Assembly: GCA_019090615.1 (NCBI GenBank)
Contig: JAHRVQ010000015.1
Span: forward strand, 34,882-98,881
Reading direction: 5' to 3'
DNA length: 64,000 nt
Source of the DNA: Pseudomonadales bacterium
GTDB lineage: Bacteria; Pseudomonadota; Gammaproteobacteria; Pseudomonadales; Azotimanducaceae
The position numbers and the translations under genes were made by a program. Of the stretch, positions 45,061 through 52,296 are shown piece by piece. The notes beneath the pieces are model-generated. The model made no database searches, had not been told where the DNA came from, and saw nothing but the letters and a program-made list of their open reading frames with translations. Numbering within the stretch: position 1 is the stretch's first letter; every line of letters begins with the position of its first letter.

Positions 45061-45519
45061 ATGATAGAAAATGGTAACCCTCTCCCTGACTTTAATTTAA
45101 AAAGTCACGATGGCGAAGAATATACGAAGGCAGGTTTGCAAGGCCAGTGGGTTGTGCTACATACCTTCCCGCTCGCCTTCACTGGTGGCTGAAGCAGCCA
45201 AACCACCACTTTCAACCGTGCGTTGAAACAGTTTGAAAATAAAGATACTAAGGTTTTGGGTCTTAGCGTTGATTCTACATTTGCGTTAAAGACCTGGGCA
45301 GCGGCAATGGGTGGTATTCGTCACCCGCTATTGTCTGATTTTTGGCCGCATGGTGCCGTAGCGCAATCTTTGGGTATATTTAACGATACCGTGGGTATTG
45401 CTAGTCGTACGGTGCTCATTGCCGACCCTGATGGTGTTGTCAGGCATACTGAAGTACATAGCAAAACATTGCCCGATCCGGAGCAACTGCTGGCCACTTT
45501 AGTGGACCTGCAGAAGTAA
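45061..45519 (+). CDS. Selenocysteine peroxiredoxin, AhpE-type (UGA recoded)
   Basis: The coding region runs from ATG 45061, nine bases after GGAG, to 45519: 152 codons with one in-frame TGA at 45190-45192. Translating TGA as Sec gives HTFPLAFTGGU at codon 44, exactly where AhpE-type peroxiredoxins have the peroxidatic Cys (P-x3-T-x2-C). Downstream GGIRHPLLSDFWPHGAVAQSLGIFND and IASRTVLIADPDG are the AhpE-like core with the catalytic Arg. No Cys occurs elsewhere, so it is a one-Sec enzyme reducing peroxides with an external thiol. A SECIS hairpin starts 17 bases after the TGA. A mutated pseudogene is unlikely given the intact frame; genome-wide selA/selB/selC/selD would be needed. Confidence 0.88.
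45199..45235 (+). promoter_or_regulatory. Bacterial SECIS element for UGA recoding
   Basis: The upper stem is TTTCAAC (45210-45216) with GTTGAAA (45222-45228), seven perfect pairs, closing the five-base loop CGTGC. The loop's G-U lies 26 bases after the UGA, inside the 16-37 range for SelB recognition. A lower stem CAAAC (45199-45203) with GTTTG (45231-45235) extends it. It is a functional-looking bacterial SECIS. Confidence 0.85.
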
Positions 45520-45528
45520 ACAGGACAA

Positions 45529-45568
45529 CCGAGTATGGGTGATTAAATATGAATTCACTCATACTCGG
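45529..45568. terminator. Bidirectional hairpin between peroxiredoxin and CBS genes
   Basis: CCGAGTATGGGTGA and TCACTCATACTCGG pair over 14 bases with one G-U wobble and a 12-base loop, between two convergent genes. Confidence 0.75.
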
Positions 45569-45592
45569 TACCCTCAATATAGCCAGACAATA

Positions 45593-46018
45593 TCAGGATT
45601 CATGCAGTTTTTTTTGCGTGTCTTCAATGAGCTTCATAATATCCCGCCAGCTGATGATGCCGACCGGTCGTTGGTGCTGGTTTAGTACGGGTAAACAGGA
45701 AACGCCATACTGATTAAAATGGGAAATTGCCGTGTAAATCCCGTCGTCAGTTTGAAGCGTGATTAATTTTCTGCTCATTATCTGGTGGGCCTTTTTATTC
45801 AGGCTTGCTGCATCCTTTGCTGTTTCGGCTGGACGTCCAGCATTAGGGGAAAGCGCTTTTAGTAGATCTCGATCAGAAATAACTCCCCGCAGAATGTTAG
45901 CCTCTGCCACTAGTAGATGGTGAAAATTATTTTGCTCAAAGATTTCCTTGATAAGCTTTAGAGAATCATCCAAGCCAATAGTGGTGACGGGGTGGCTCAT
46001 TATTGTGCTTATTTTCAT
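45593..46018 (-). CDS. CBS-domain pair protein
   Basis: A 141-residue protein made of two CBS repeats (MSHPVTTIGLDDSLKLIKEIFEQNNFHHLLVAE..., and MSRKLITLQTDDGIYTAISHFNQYGVSCLPVLN ... GIISWRDIMKLI). Such stand-alone pairs bind adenosine nucleotides and regulate partners; none is identifiable here. It converges with the peroxiredoxin gene. Confidence 0.9.
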   Translation of the reverse strand: MKISTIMSHPVTTIGLDDSLKLIKEIFEQNNFHHLLVAEANILRGVISDRDLLKALSPNAGRPAETAKDAASLNKKAHQIMSRKLITLQTDDGIYTAISHFNQYGVSCLPVLNQHQRPVGIISWRDIMKLIEDTQKKLHES

Positions 46019-46059
46019 GGGGTATCTGGTTGGTGAGTTTTTATCGCTGGATTAATCGT

Positions 46060-46103
46060 TACAACTTGCGTTACTACAACTTGCGTTACTACAACATGCA
46101 TTT
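46060..46103. repeat. 15-bp tandem repeat, about three units
   Basis: Units of TACAACTTGCGTTAC repeat in tandem in the upstream region of the CBS gene. Non-coding. Confidence 0.85.
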
Positions 46104-46300
46104 CTAGAAGCTGGGGCGGCTGTTTTTAGAGTAGACTGGCAAGCGAGTTAAAGCTACCTGTAGTAAAATAAGTGCGGCCAATTGGTAAAGGTTATGGCGT
46201 CTATCTGGCATCTGTTATGGATTGAGCAGAACACTAATGCTGGTGGCCGGCCAGATGCATCTATTTGGGTGAGTTGACGTTTTAAGCGAGTTAACAGTTT

Positions 46301-47044
46301 TTGCAGGATAATTTATTCAGGACGCCGATTATTAGTATGATTGCCACCAGCGCTGAACAGCTTGAGCAAATATTTGCCGAATGTCAGATCCTCGAAAAAG
46401 ACGGTTTCGGCCCAAAGGTTCTTGAATCTAAAGACGGGCTTGTAATATATAAGCTATTTCGCAGGAAGCGGTGGTTTAGTTCGGCGCTGTTAAGACCCTA
46501 TGCGATTCGTTTTGTCGCCAACGCAAAAAAGCTAGAGATGTTAGGGTTTTGTACTATCTCCATCCGTGAGATCAGTTGTTGTAAGCGGCCGGCCTATCAT
46601 TTAGTTGCGTATGATAAGTTGCCGGGTATTAGTCTGCGTGATTATCTGGATGGTTTGGGTGACAAGGCAGAGGCAGTTAAGGACGAGAGCAGGGCACAGG
46701 TATTTGCTAGTTTCGGCGAGATGATTGCAAGATTACATAATAACGGCGTGTATTTTCGGTCGTTGCATTTGGGTAATTTACTCTGGCGCGAGTGTGGTGA
46801 TTTTCCGCTGATTGACATTGCGGATATGCGCTTTTATCAGCGCTCACTTACACCTGCTCAGCGGCTGAGGAATTTTCATCCGTTATTAAAAAGGACAATC
46901 GACCACTACCTGGTGGACGCTGCTAGCTGGGAATTGATGATAAAAAGCTATTTGGAGTTCGCAGCTATTAATTCGCAGCAGGCTTTGCGACTGGGCCCAA
47001 AATTGACTGGGTTGGCCGCTGGGCTGGAATCCCGCAAATTCTAA
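46301..47044 (+). CDS. LPS/lipid kinase-like (toluene-tolerance/InaA-type) protein
   Basis: A 247-residue atypical kinase of the Kdo/lipopolysaccharide-kinase superfamily. YKLFRRKRWF precedes the fold; the catalytic loop is GVYFRSLHLGNLLWRECGDFPLIDIADMRFY, with a His-x-Gly-Asn in place of His-x-Asp-x-x-x-x-Asn and Asp in DIAD as the metal residue. A core LPS or related sugar kinase role is the best guess. The TTG at 46301 is the first start; an ATG at 46337 is the alternative. Confidence 0.72.
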   Translation: MQDNLFRTPIISMIATSAEQLEQIFAECQILEKDGFGPKVLESKDGLVIYKLFRRKRWFSSALLRPYAIRFVANAKKLEMLGFCTISIREISCCKRPAYHLVAYDKLPGISLRDYLDGLGDKAEAVKDESRAQVFASFGEMIARLHNNGVYFRSLHLGNLLWRECGDFPLIDIADMRFYQRSLTPAQRLRNFHPLLKRTIDHYLVDAASWELMIKSYLEFAAINSQQALRLGPKLTGLAAGLESRKF

Positions 47045-47144
47045 AAGCCCAAAATACCAACATATACTGCGGTTTACCTTCGCAGTGTGCAGCGCTGCTC
47101 AATTTATTCTGAAACTTTTGTGCTGCCCGTATCCAGTATAATGT

Positions 47145-47183
47145 GCTGCCCGTATAAGCTGCCCGTATAAGCTGCCCGTATAA
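47145..47183. repeat. 13-bp tandem repeat, three units
   Basis: GCTGCCCGTATAA occurs three times in tandem, with a degenerate copy at 47122-47134. It lies in the 320-bp gap between the kinase-like gene and the antiporter; no gene is seen there. Confidence 0.85.
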
Positions 47184-47364
47184 ACAGTGTCTTTGCATAG
47201 ATTAAATTCTCATGTTTTTTTGCACCTGAGCATTATCAGGCGATTAATTGACCCTGATCATGGGCTGATCTTTATGCCTCTATAGACTAGGGGGAGCTTT
47301 AATTAGCCCTTTAAATTTTCAGTATAGAAGTTGCAGTATAAATGCTTCGGGAATAAGACAATAA

Positions 47365-48633
47365 ATGGAAGACCTGCAATCCCTTGCCATTATCTGGATC
47401 GCTGTTTTTTTTGCTCACTATGCAGCGGGTAAAACCAAGCTAACGCCTGTATTATGGTTTTTAGCGGTTGGCTGCATTTTGGTAAATCTTGGCCTGTTGC
47501 CCAGAGAACCTAGCGTTTTTATCAAGGGTTTTGCCGAAATCGGTATTATCGTCATTATGTTTGCGTTGGGTTTTGAAGAAAACTCCAGTGATTTTATGCG
47601 CAGCATCAAGCGTAGTTGGGGTATTGCGTTTTTTGGCGCAGTGGCACCTTTTAGCATCGCTTATTTTATCTGTTTTTATTTTTGGAGGGATGTTAACGGT
47701 GCACTACTCTGTGCCCTTGCCATGACCGCCACCGCTGTCTCTCTAACCATGGTATCGCTGAAAAGTGAAAAGCTGCATACCTCCAGTGCGGCTACAGGCA
47801 TTATGACCTCAGCGGTGCTTGATGATGTAGCTGCGCTTTCGTTAGTGGCGGTTCTGGTACCGATGGCAACCACGGGCATTGATGTTAGTTTTCTCAGTAT
47901 AGTACTGGTGACCGTGAAAGCACTTGGGTTTTTTCTGCTGATATCGATTATGGCGACCTGGTTATTTCCAGTCGACTCCGGTGTGTTAGCAAGGGTACCG
48001 TTGCTAAACCGCTTTAATCTGCGGGATTTAATTACCATGCAGAAGGGTGAGCACGCAATTTTGAGTGTATTATTGCTTGCCTTGCTAGTGGCGCTATTGG
48101 GCCATGAGTTTGGTTTTCATCCTGCGGTGGGTGCCTATATGGCGGGATTGATTATAAAGGAAGATTACTTTGTTGTTGTAAAAACGTCGCAATCGCAGAC
48201 TAGCACCGTGTTTGAAGAAACTCGCCAGGCTGTAGAAAGTGTTGCATTCTCATGGATCGGGCCAGTATTTTTTATTGTTCTGGGGACTCAACTGGTGCTG
48301 GATATACCGATTTTTATACGTGTCATAGAAGAAACCCTATTACTGACAAGCTGCCTGTTTGTTGGTCAAATACTGTCGGCAGGACTGGCAGCTCGGTATA
48401 CCGGTAAATTTAATTGGCAGGAAAGCTGGATGATAGGTTTTGGTATGCTCGGGCGGGCGGAGCTGGCCTTTGTGGTGATGGATATCGCCTATCGACAACA
48501 TAGTATTATCAATGACGAAATGTTCTATACGTTGATGTTTACGGCTTTTCTGCTCAACATCAGTGTGCCGGTTTGTATTCGATGGTGGAAACCACATTTT
48601 CTAAAAGCGACACTACCTATGCAGGACCCTTGA
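47365..48633 (+). CDS. CPA2-family cation:proton antiporter
   Basis: A 422-residue membrane protein with about twelve spans. Diagnostic segments are FAEIGIIVIMFALGFEEN, ALAMTATAVSLTMVSL, and SAVLDDVAALSLVAVLVP, where DD is the conserved acidic pair of CPA2 antiporters, with GFHPAVGAYMAGLIIKEDYF and MIGFGMLGRAELAFVVMDIAY. No RCK or TrkA-N domain is present. Na+ or K+ for H+ is likely; the ion cannot be fixed. Confidence 0.88.
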   Translation: MEDLQSLAIIWIAVFFAHYAAGKTKLTPVLWFLAVGCILVNLGLLPREPSVFIKGFAEIGIIVIMFALGFEENSSDFMRSIKRSWGIAFFGAVAPFSIAYFICFYFWRDVNGALLCALAMTATAVSLTMVSLKSEKLHTSSAATGIMTSAVLDDVAALSLVAVLVPMATTGIDVSFLSIVLVTVKALGFFLLISIMATWLFPVDSGVLARVPLLNRFNLRDLITMQKGEHAILSVLLLALLVALLGHEFGFHPAVGAYMAGLIIKEDYFVVVKTSQSQTSTVFEETRQAVESVAFSWIGPVFFIVLGTQLVLDIPIFIRVIEETLLLTSCLFVGQILSAGLAARYTGKFNWQESWMIGFGMLGRAELAFVVMDIAYRQHSIINDEMFYTLMFTAFLLNISVPVCIRWWKPHFLKATLPMQDP

Positions 48634-48741
48634 CAGGCTTCGTCAGGGTTCATGTTCGATAGCGGTATTTGGTCTGTGATATTAAGTTGCTATATTAAGT
48701 GGCCCTGTTGAGCGGCTCTGTTGACTAGGTATATCGAATAA

Positions 48742-48779
48742 TCAGTATAGGCTGACTTTTATTGGCTAGCCTATACTGA
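48742..48779. terminator. Bidirectional hairpin between antiporter and nirD
   Basis: Perfect 12-base arms TCAGTATAGGCT and AGCCTATACTGA with a 14-base loop between two convergent genes. Confidence 0.75.
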
Positions 48780-48797
48780 CAAAAGCGCAGGGTGGGT

Positions 48798-49142
48798 TTA
48801 TCCAACTGCCTTGTGGCTTAGTTGAATAGTGCCCTGATGAGAACGGATATCGTAGGTTTTCAGGTTCATATCCGCCTCTTCCAGACATTCGCCGGTTTTG
48901 AGACAAAAATGCTGTTTAAACAGGGGTGAGGAAACTACCCGTTTTTCTCCTATTGAGCCAACAATGCCTCTTGAGAGTACATTTGCTTCGCCAATCGGGT
49001 CAAAATTCGAAATTGCAAATAGATCCTCATCGCCGCTACATTTAAAAATAGCGACCTGTTCATCATCAAATAGCGCACAAACACCTGAATCAAGGGTTAA
49101 GTCTTGTTCAGCACAAATATCAAACCATGTTTTATTGACCAT
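48798..49142 (-). CDS. nirD: NADH-dependent nitrite reductase, small subunit
   Basis: A 114-residue NirD, a Rieske-like fold without the cluster Cys residues. WFDICAEQDL, ALFDDEQVAIFK, ISNFDPIGEANVLSRGIVGSIGEKRVVSSPLFKQHFCLKTGEC is the family's signature. It assists NirB in reducing nitrite to ammonium in the cytoplasm. ATG 49142 overlaps the nirB stop by one base, so it is translationally coupled. Confidence 0.95.
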   Translation of the reverse strand: MVNKTWFDICAEQDLTLDSGVCALFDDEQVAIFKCSGDEDLFAISNFDPIGEANVLSRGIVGSIGEKRVVSSPLFKQHFCLKTGECLEEADMNLKTYDIRSHQGTIQLSHKAVG

Positions 49143-51697
49143 TAGTTGGCGACCCCTTCTAGTTTACTGCGTTCGTCTTTGGTGGCAGGACGTTTTTGAT
49201 CGCGTTCTGAAACAAAAATCACATTGCTGTCTTTGTTATCGGCATTGATAAAATGGTTAAACCGTTTGAGTTTTTGTTCATCTTCAATGGTGGCCTTCCA
49301 TTCGCATTCATAGGTATCGACCAGGCTGGTCATTTCTGCTTCCAGTTCACCGCAAATACCTAAGCTGTCCTCAATGATAACTTGCTTCAAATATTCCAGC
49401 CCACCATCCAGGTTTTCCAACCAGACAGAAGTACGTTGCAGGCGGTCTGCGGTGCGTACATAAAACATCAGAAATCGGTCGATGTAACGAATTAGCGTGG
49501 CGGTATCAATGTCGGTTGCAAACAGGTCCGCATGGCGCGGGCGCATACCGCCGTTACCGCAGACGAATAAATTCCAGCCTTTCTCGGTCGCGATGATACC
49601 GACATCTTTACTCTGCGCTTCAGCGCATTCTCGGGTGCAGCCTGAAACGGCCATTTTTAATTTATGTGGTGACCGCAGGCCGCGATAACGCTCCTCAATA
49701 CGAATGGCTTCGCCGACACTATCCTGGACGCCAAATCGACACCAGGTAGAACCAACACAGGATTTTACAGTCCGCAGGGCCTTGCCATAGGCATGGCCGG
49801 TCTCAAACCCTGCATCAATGAGTTTTTTCCAGATAAGGGGTAATTCATGCATCTGGGCGCCAAATAAGTCGATCCGTTGACCGCCGGTAATTTTGGTATA
49901 AAGACTAAATTCTTTGGCAACTTCACCAATAACGATGAGTTTTTCAGGCGTTATTTCACCGCCGGGTATTCGAGGGATAACACTATACGTGCCGTCTTTT
50001 TGCATATTGGCAAGGAAAACGTCGTTGGTATCCTGTAGCGGCAGATGGTCGGATTTTAGTATGTGTTCATTCCAGTAGGATGCCAGTATTGAACCAACCG
50101 CCGGTTTGCAAATTTCGCAACCAAAGCCCTTGCCGTGGCTGGTTAGCAAATCGCTGAAGGTTTTTACTTCCTTGACGCGAATGATGTCGGCCAGTTCCTG
50201 TCGAGAATAGGCGAAGTGTTCACAGATATCATTGTTGACTTCAATACCCAGGCTGGCGAGTTTATTGTCTACAACCTGTTTAACCAGCGCTGCACAACCA
50301 CCACACCCGGTTGATGCCTCGGTGGCAGTTTTTATATCGCCCAGGTTCATGCAGCCATTTTCAACAGCACTACCTATCTGGCCTTTGCTAACGTCGTAAC
50401 AGGAACATATTTGTGCGGCGTCAGGTAAGGCTTCGACCCCAATGCCGCCGCCGCTACCGTCACTATCAGGTAGAATCAGGCTTTCTGGCTTATTGGGTAA
50501 TTTGATCCCGTTGAGCATGATTTGTAACAATGGGCCATAGTTCTCGGTTTCACCAACCAGTACCACGCCAAGTAATTTTTTGCCCGATTTAGATATGATC
50601 AGGCGTTTATAAATTTGATTCAGGTCGTCCTGATAAATAAATGACTGGCAACCTTCAGTTTGTCCATGGGCATCACCGATGCTGGCTACGTCAACGCCTA
50701 ATAACTTAAGTTTGGTGCTCATGTCGGCACCAGTAAACTCGTCCTGATGGCCGGCAATTTGGGCAGCTGCAACTTTAGCCATTTGATAACCAGGTGCCAC
50801 CAGGCCATAAATGCGTCCTTCCCATAAAGCACATTCGCCTACCGCGTAGATATTCGGGTCAGAGGTTTTGCACTGATTGTCGACCACAATACCGCCGCGT
50901 TCGCCCATCGTTAAATCACATTGTTTGGCCAGTTCATCCTGGGGCCGGATACCCGCAGAAAAAACGATCATATCGGTCTCAAGATGGCTACCATCAGCAA
51001 AGTTCATGCGATAGCGATGGTTTTCCCCTGGCTGAATATTTTCCGTGGCTTTTTCGGTATGAATGGTCAGGCCTAGACGTTCAATTTTACGCCGTAATAG
51101 ATTGCCGCCACCTTCGTCGAGCTGAACGGCCATAAGGCGTGGTGCGAACTCTACGATATGGGTATCTAATTGCAGCTCCTTTAACGCATTGGCCGCTTCC
51201 AGGCCTAATAAACCGCCACCGACAACAACACCTGTTTTGCTATCCTGAGCAGAGGCTGTGATGGCATCCAGGTCGTCAATGGTTCGATATACATGACAAT
51301 GTTGCTGGTCATTACCTGGTATCGGTGGCACAAACGGAAAAGACCCTGTTGCTAGAACCAGCACGTCGTAGGATTCAGTCAGGCCTTTTTCCGTGCAATA
51401 GGTTTTTGCCGTCCGGTCAATGCTGACAACTTTATCGCTGAGGGTGTAGTTGACATTATTTGCCGTGTAGTTGGCTTCACTGGTCAGAGATAAATCTTCT
51501 GCTGTACTACCCGTGAAATAGGAGCTTAGCTGCACGCGGTCGTAGGCTAACCTCGGCTCCTCTGAAAAGGTCACGATTTCATATTGATTGGCGTCATTTG
51601 CGTCAACCAGGTTTTCGATAAAACGATGCCCGACCATACCGTTGCCGATGACGACAACTCGCTTTCTATCCTGTTTGTTCACGATCTGTTGATTCAT
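49142..51697 (-). CDS. nirB: NADH-dependent nitrite reductase, large subunit
   Basis: An 851-residue siroheme nitrite reductase making ammonium from nitrite with NADH. The order is an FAD/NADH reductase part (about 10-420, VVVIGNGMVGHRF, GGGLLGLEAANAL), a BFD-like [2Fe-2S] part (ICSCYDVSKGQIG ... TGCGGC), then the sulfite/nitrite-reductase core with CVGSTWC and CTRECAEA holding the [4Fe-4S]-siroheme ligands. Length matches E. coli NirB. It has its own sigma-54 promoter 50 bp upstream and is divergent from nasA. Confidence 0.97.
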   Translation of the reverse strand: MNQQIVNKQDRKRVVVIGNGMVGHRFIENLVDANDANQYEIVTFSEEPRLAYDRVQLSSYFTGSTAEDLSLTSEANYTANNVNYTLSDKVVSIDRTAKTYCTEKGLTESYDVLVLATGSFPFVPPIPGNDQQHCHVYRTIDDLDAITASAQDSKTGVVVGGGLLGLEAANALKELQLDTHIVEFAPRLMAVQLDEGGGNLLRRKIERLGLTIHTEKATENIQPGENHRYRMNFADGSHLETDMIVFSAGIRPQDELAKQCDLTMGERGGIVVDNQCKTSDPNIYAVGECALWEGRIYGLVAPGYQMAKVAAAQIAGHQDEFTGADMSTKLKLLGVDVASIGDAHGQTEGCQSFIYQDDLNQIYKRLIISKSGKKLLGVVLVGETENYGPLLQIMLNGIKLPNKPESLILPDSDGSGGGIGVEALPDAAQICSCYDVSKGQIGSAVENGCMNLGDIKTATEASTGCGGCAALVKQVVDNKLASLGIEVNNDICEHFAYSRQELADIIRVKEVKTFSDLLTSHGKGFGCEICKPAVGSILASYWNEHILKSDHLPLQDTNDVFLANMQKDGTYSVIPRIPGGEITPEKLIVIGEVAKEFSLYTKITGGQRIDLFGAQMHELPLIWKKLIDAGFETGHAYGKALRTVKSCVGSTWCRFGVQDSVGEAIRIEERYRGLRSPHKLKMAVSGCTRECAEAQSKDVGIIATEKGWNLFVCGNGGMRPRHADLFATDIDTATLIRYIDRFLMFYVRTADRLQRTSVWLENLDGGLEYLKQVIIEDSLGICGELEAEMTSLVDTYECEWKATIEDEQKLKRFNHFINADNKDSNVIFVSERDQKRPATKDERSKLEGVAN

Positions 51698-51746
51698 GCC
51701 TGCTGAGATCCTGCTTGACTAATAGAGATGGAATTGGCACTAGCAA

Positions 51747-51763
51747 AGCAAACACAGTGCCAA
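51747..51763 (-). promoter_or_regulatory. Sigma-54 promoter of nirBD
   Basis: The minus strand reads TTGGCACTGTGTTTGCT, matching the sigma-54 consensus TTGGCACG-N4-TTGCW except at the weak eighth position. Start would be near 51736, leaving a leader of about 40 bases before the nirB ATG. NtrC control is the expected regulator (inference). Confidence 0.85.
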
Positions 51764-52195
51764 CTGAATAATTTGTTCGAATTCCCGTGCATTGACCCTG
51801 TATATTCAGGCTATTGATGATTATTTAGTCTAGGGTTAATAAATTCTCTGTCCAGGTTGTATCAAAAACGGGCAATTGCATTGTTTCTGTGCTGATTTGG
51901 TGCGGATTTTAGGGTGGCTTGATTGCTGGCATTTTTCTGGCCGGTTGAGTGACGCAATTGAAACTGACAAAATCTAGCAGTTATACTGCACATCCTATGA
52001 ATAAAGGGCTTAGACACTTTGGTCGGTAAAAAAGCTATCCTCGGATAGTTAGGTGCAGGGCGGTGTAATACTTCAGAAGTGCTAAATTAGTTAATATGAA
52101 AGAACTAAATTGGTCAGTATGAAATATAAGTGCCAGGGCGATTTTTCTCTACTACCTGGATGATAGATTAAGTATTTTGACCAGGTATTTCTGGG

Positions 52196-52212
52196 TTGGC
52201 TTCATTCTTGCT
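52196..52212 (+). promoter_or_regulatory. Sigma-54 promoter of nasA operon
   Basis: TTGGCTTCATTCTTGCT has the invariant GG and GC at ten-base spacing and a perfect TTGCT; bases 6-8 differ from consensus. Start would be near 52222, leaving 75 bases of leader before the nasA ATG. It pairs with the nirBD promoter across the spacer. Confidence 0.65.
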
Positions 52213-52296
52213 TTATGCGTAGCAATAAATTGGTTGCAGCTTAAATTAATGTTGTAGCTCCCTTTTTAGCACAGCCATAGCACAGTTGGATATTGT

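Noticed and set aside
45190..45192. In-frame TGA read as a pseudogene stop
   Set aside because: The frame continues for another 109 codons of intact AhpE-type sequence, the TGA is at the catalytic Cys, and a SECIS hairpin follows. Selenoprotein explains all three.
51890..51905. TGGTGC half-site as an NtrC enhancer
   Set aside because: No convincing inverted partner at the required spacing, so only noted as a search target.
52021..52050. Hairpin CTATCC/GGATAG in the nas spacer as a NasR (ANTAR) antitermination leader
   Set aside because: Loop too small and no second hairpin or following terminator; sigma-54 sites explain regulation better.
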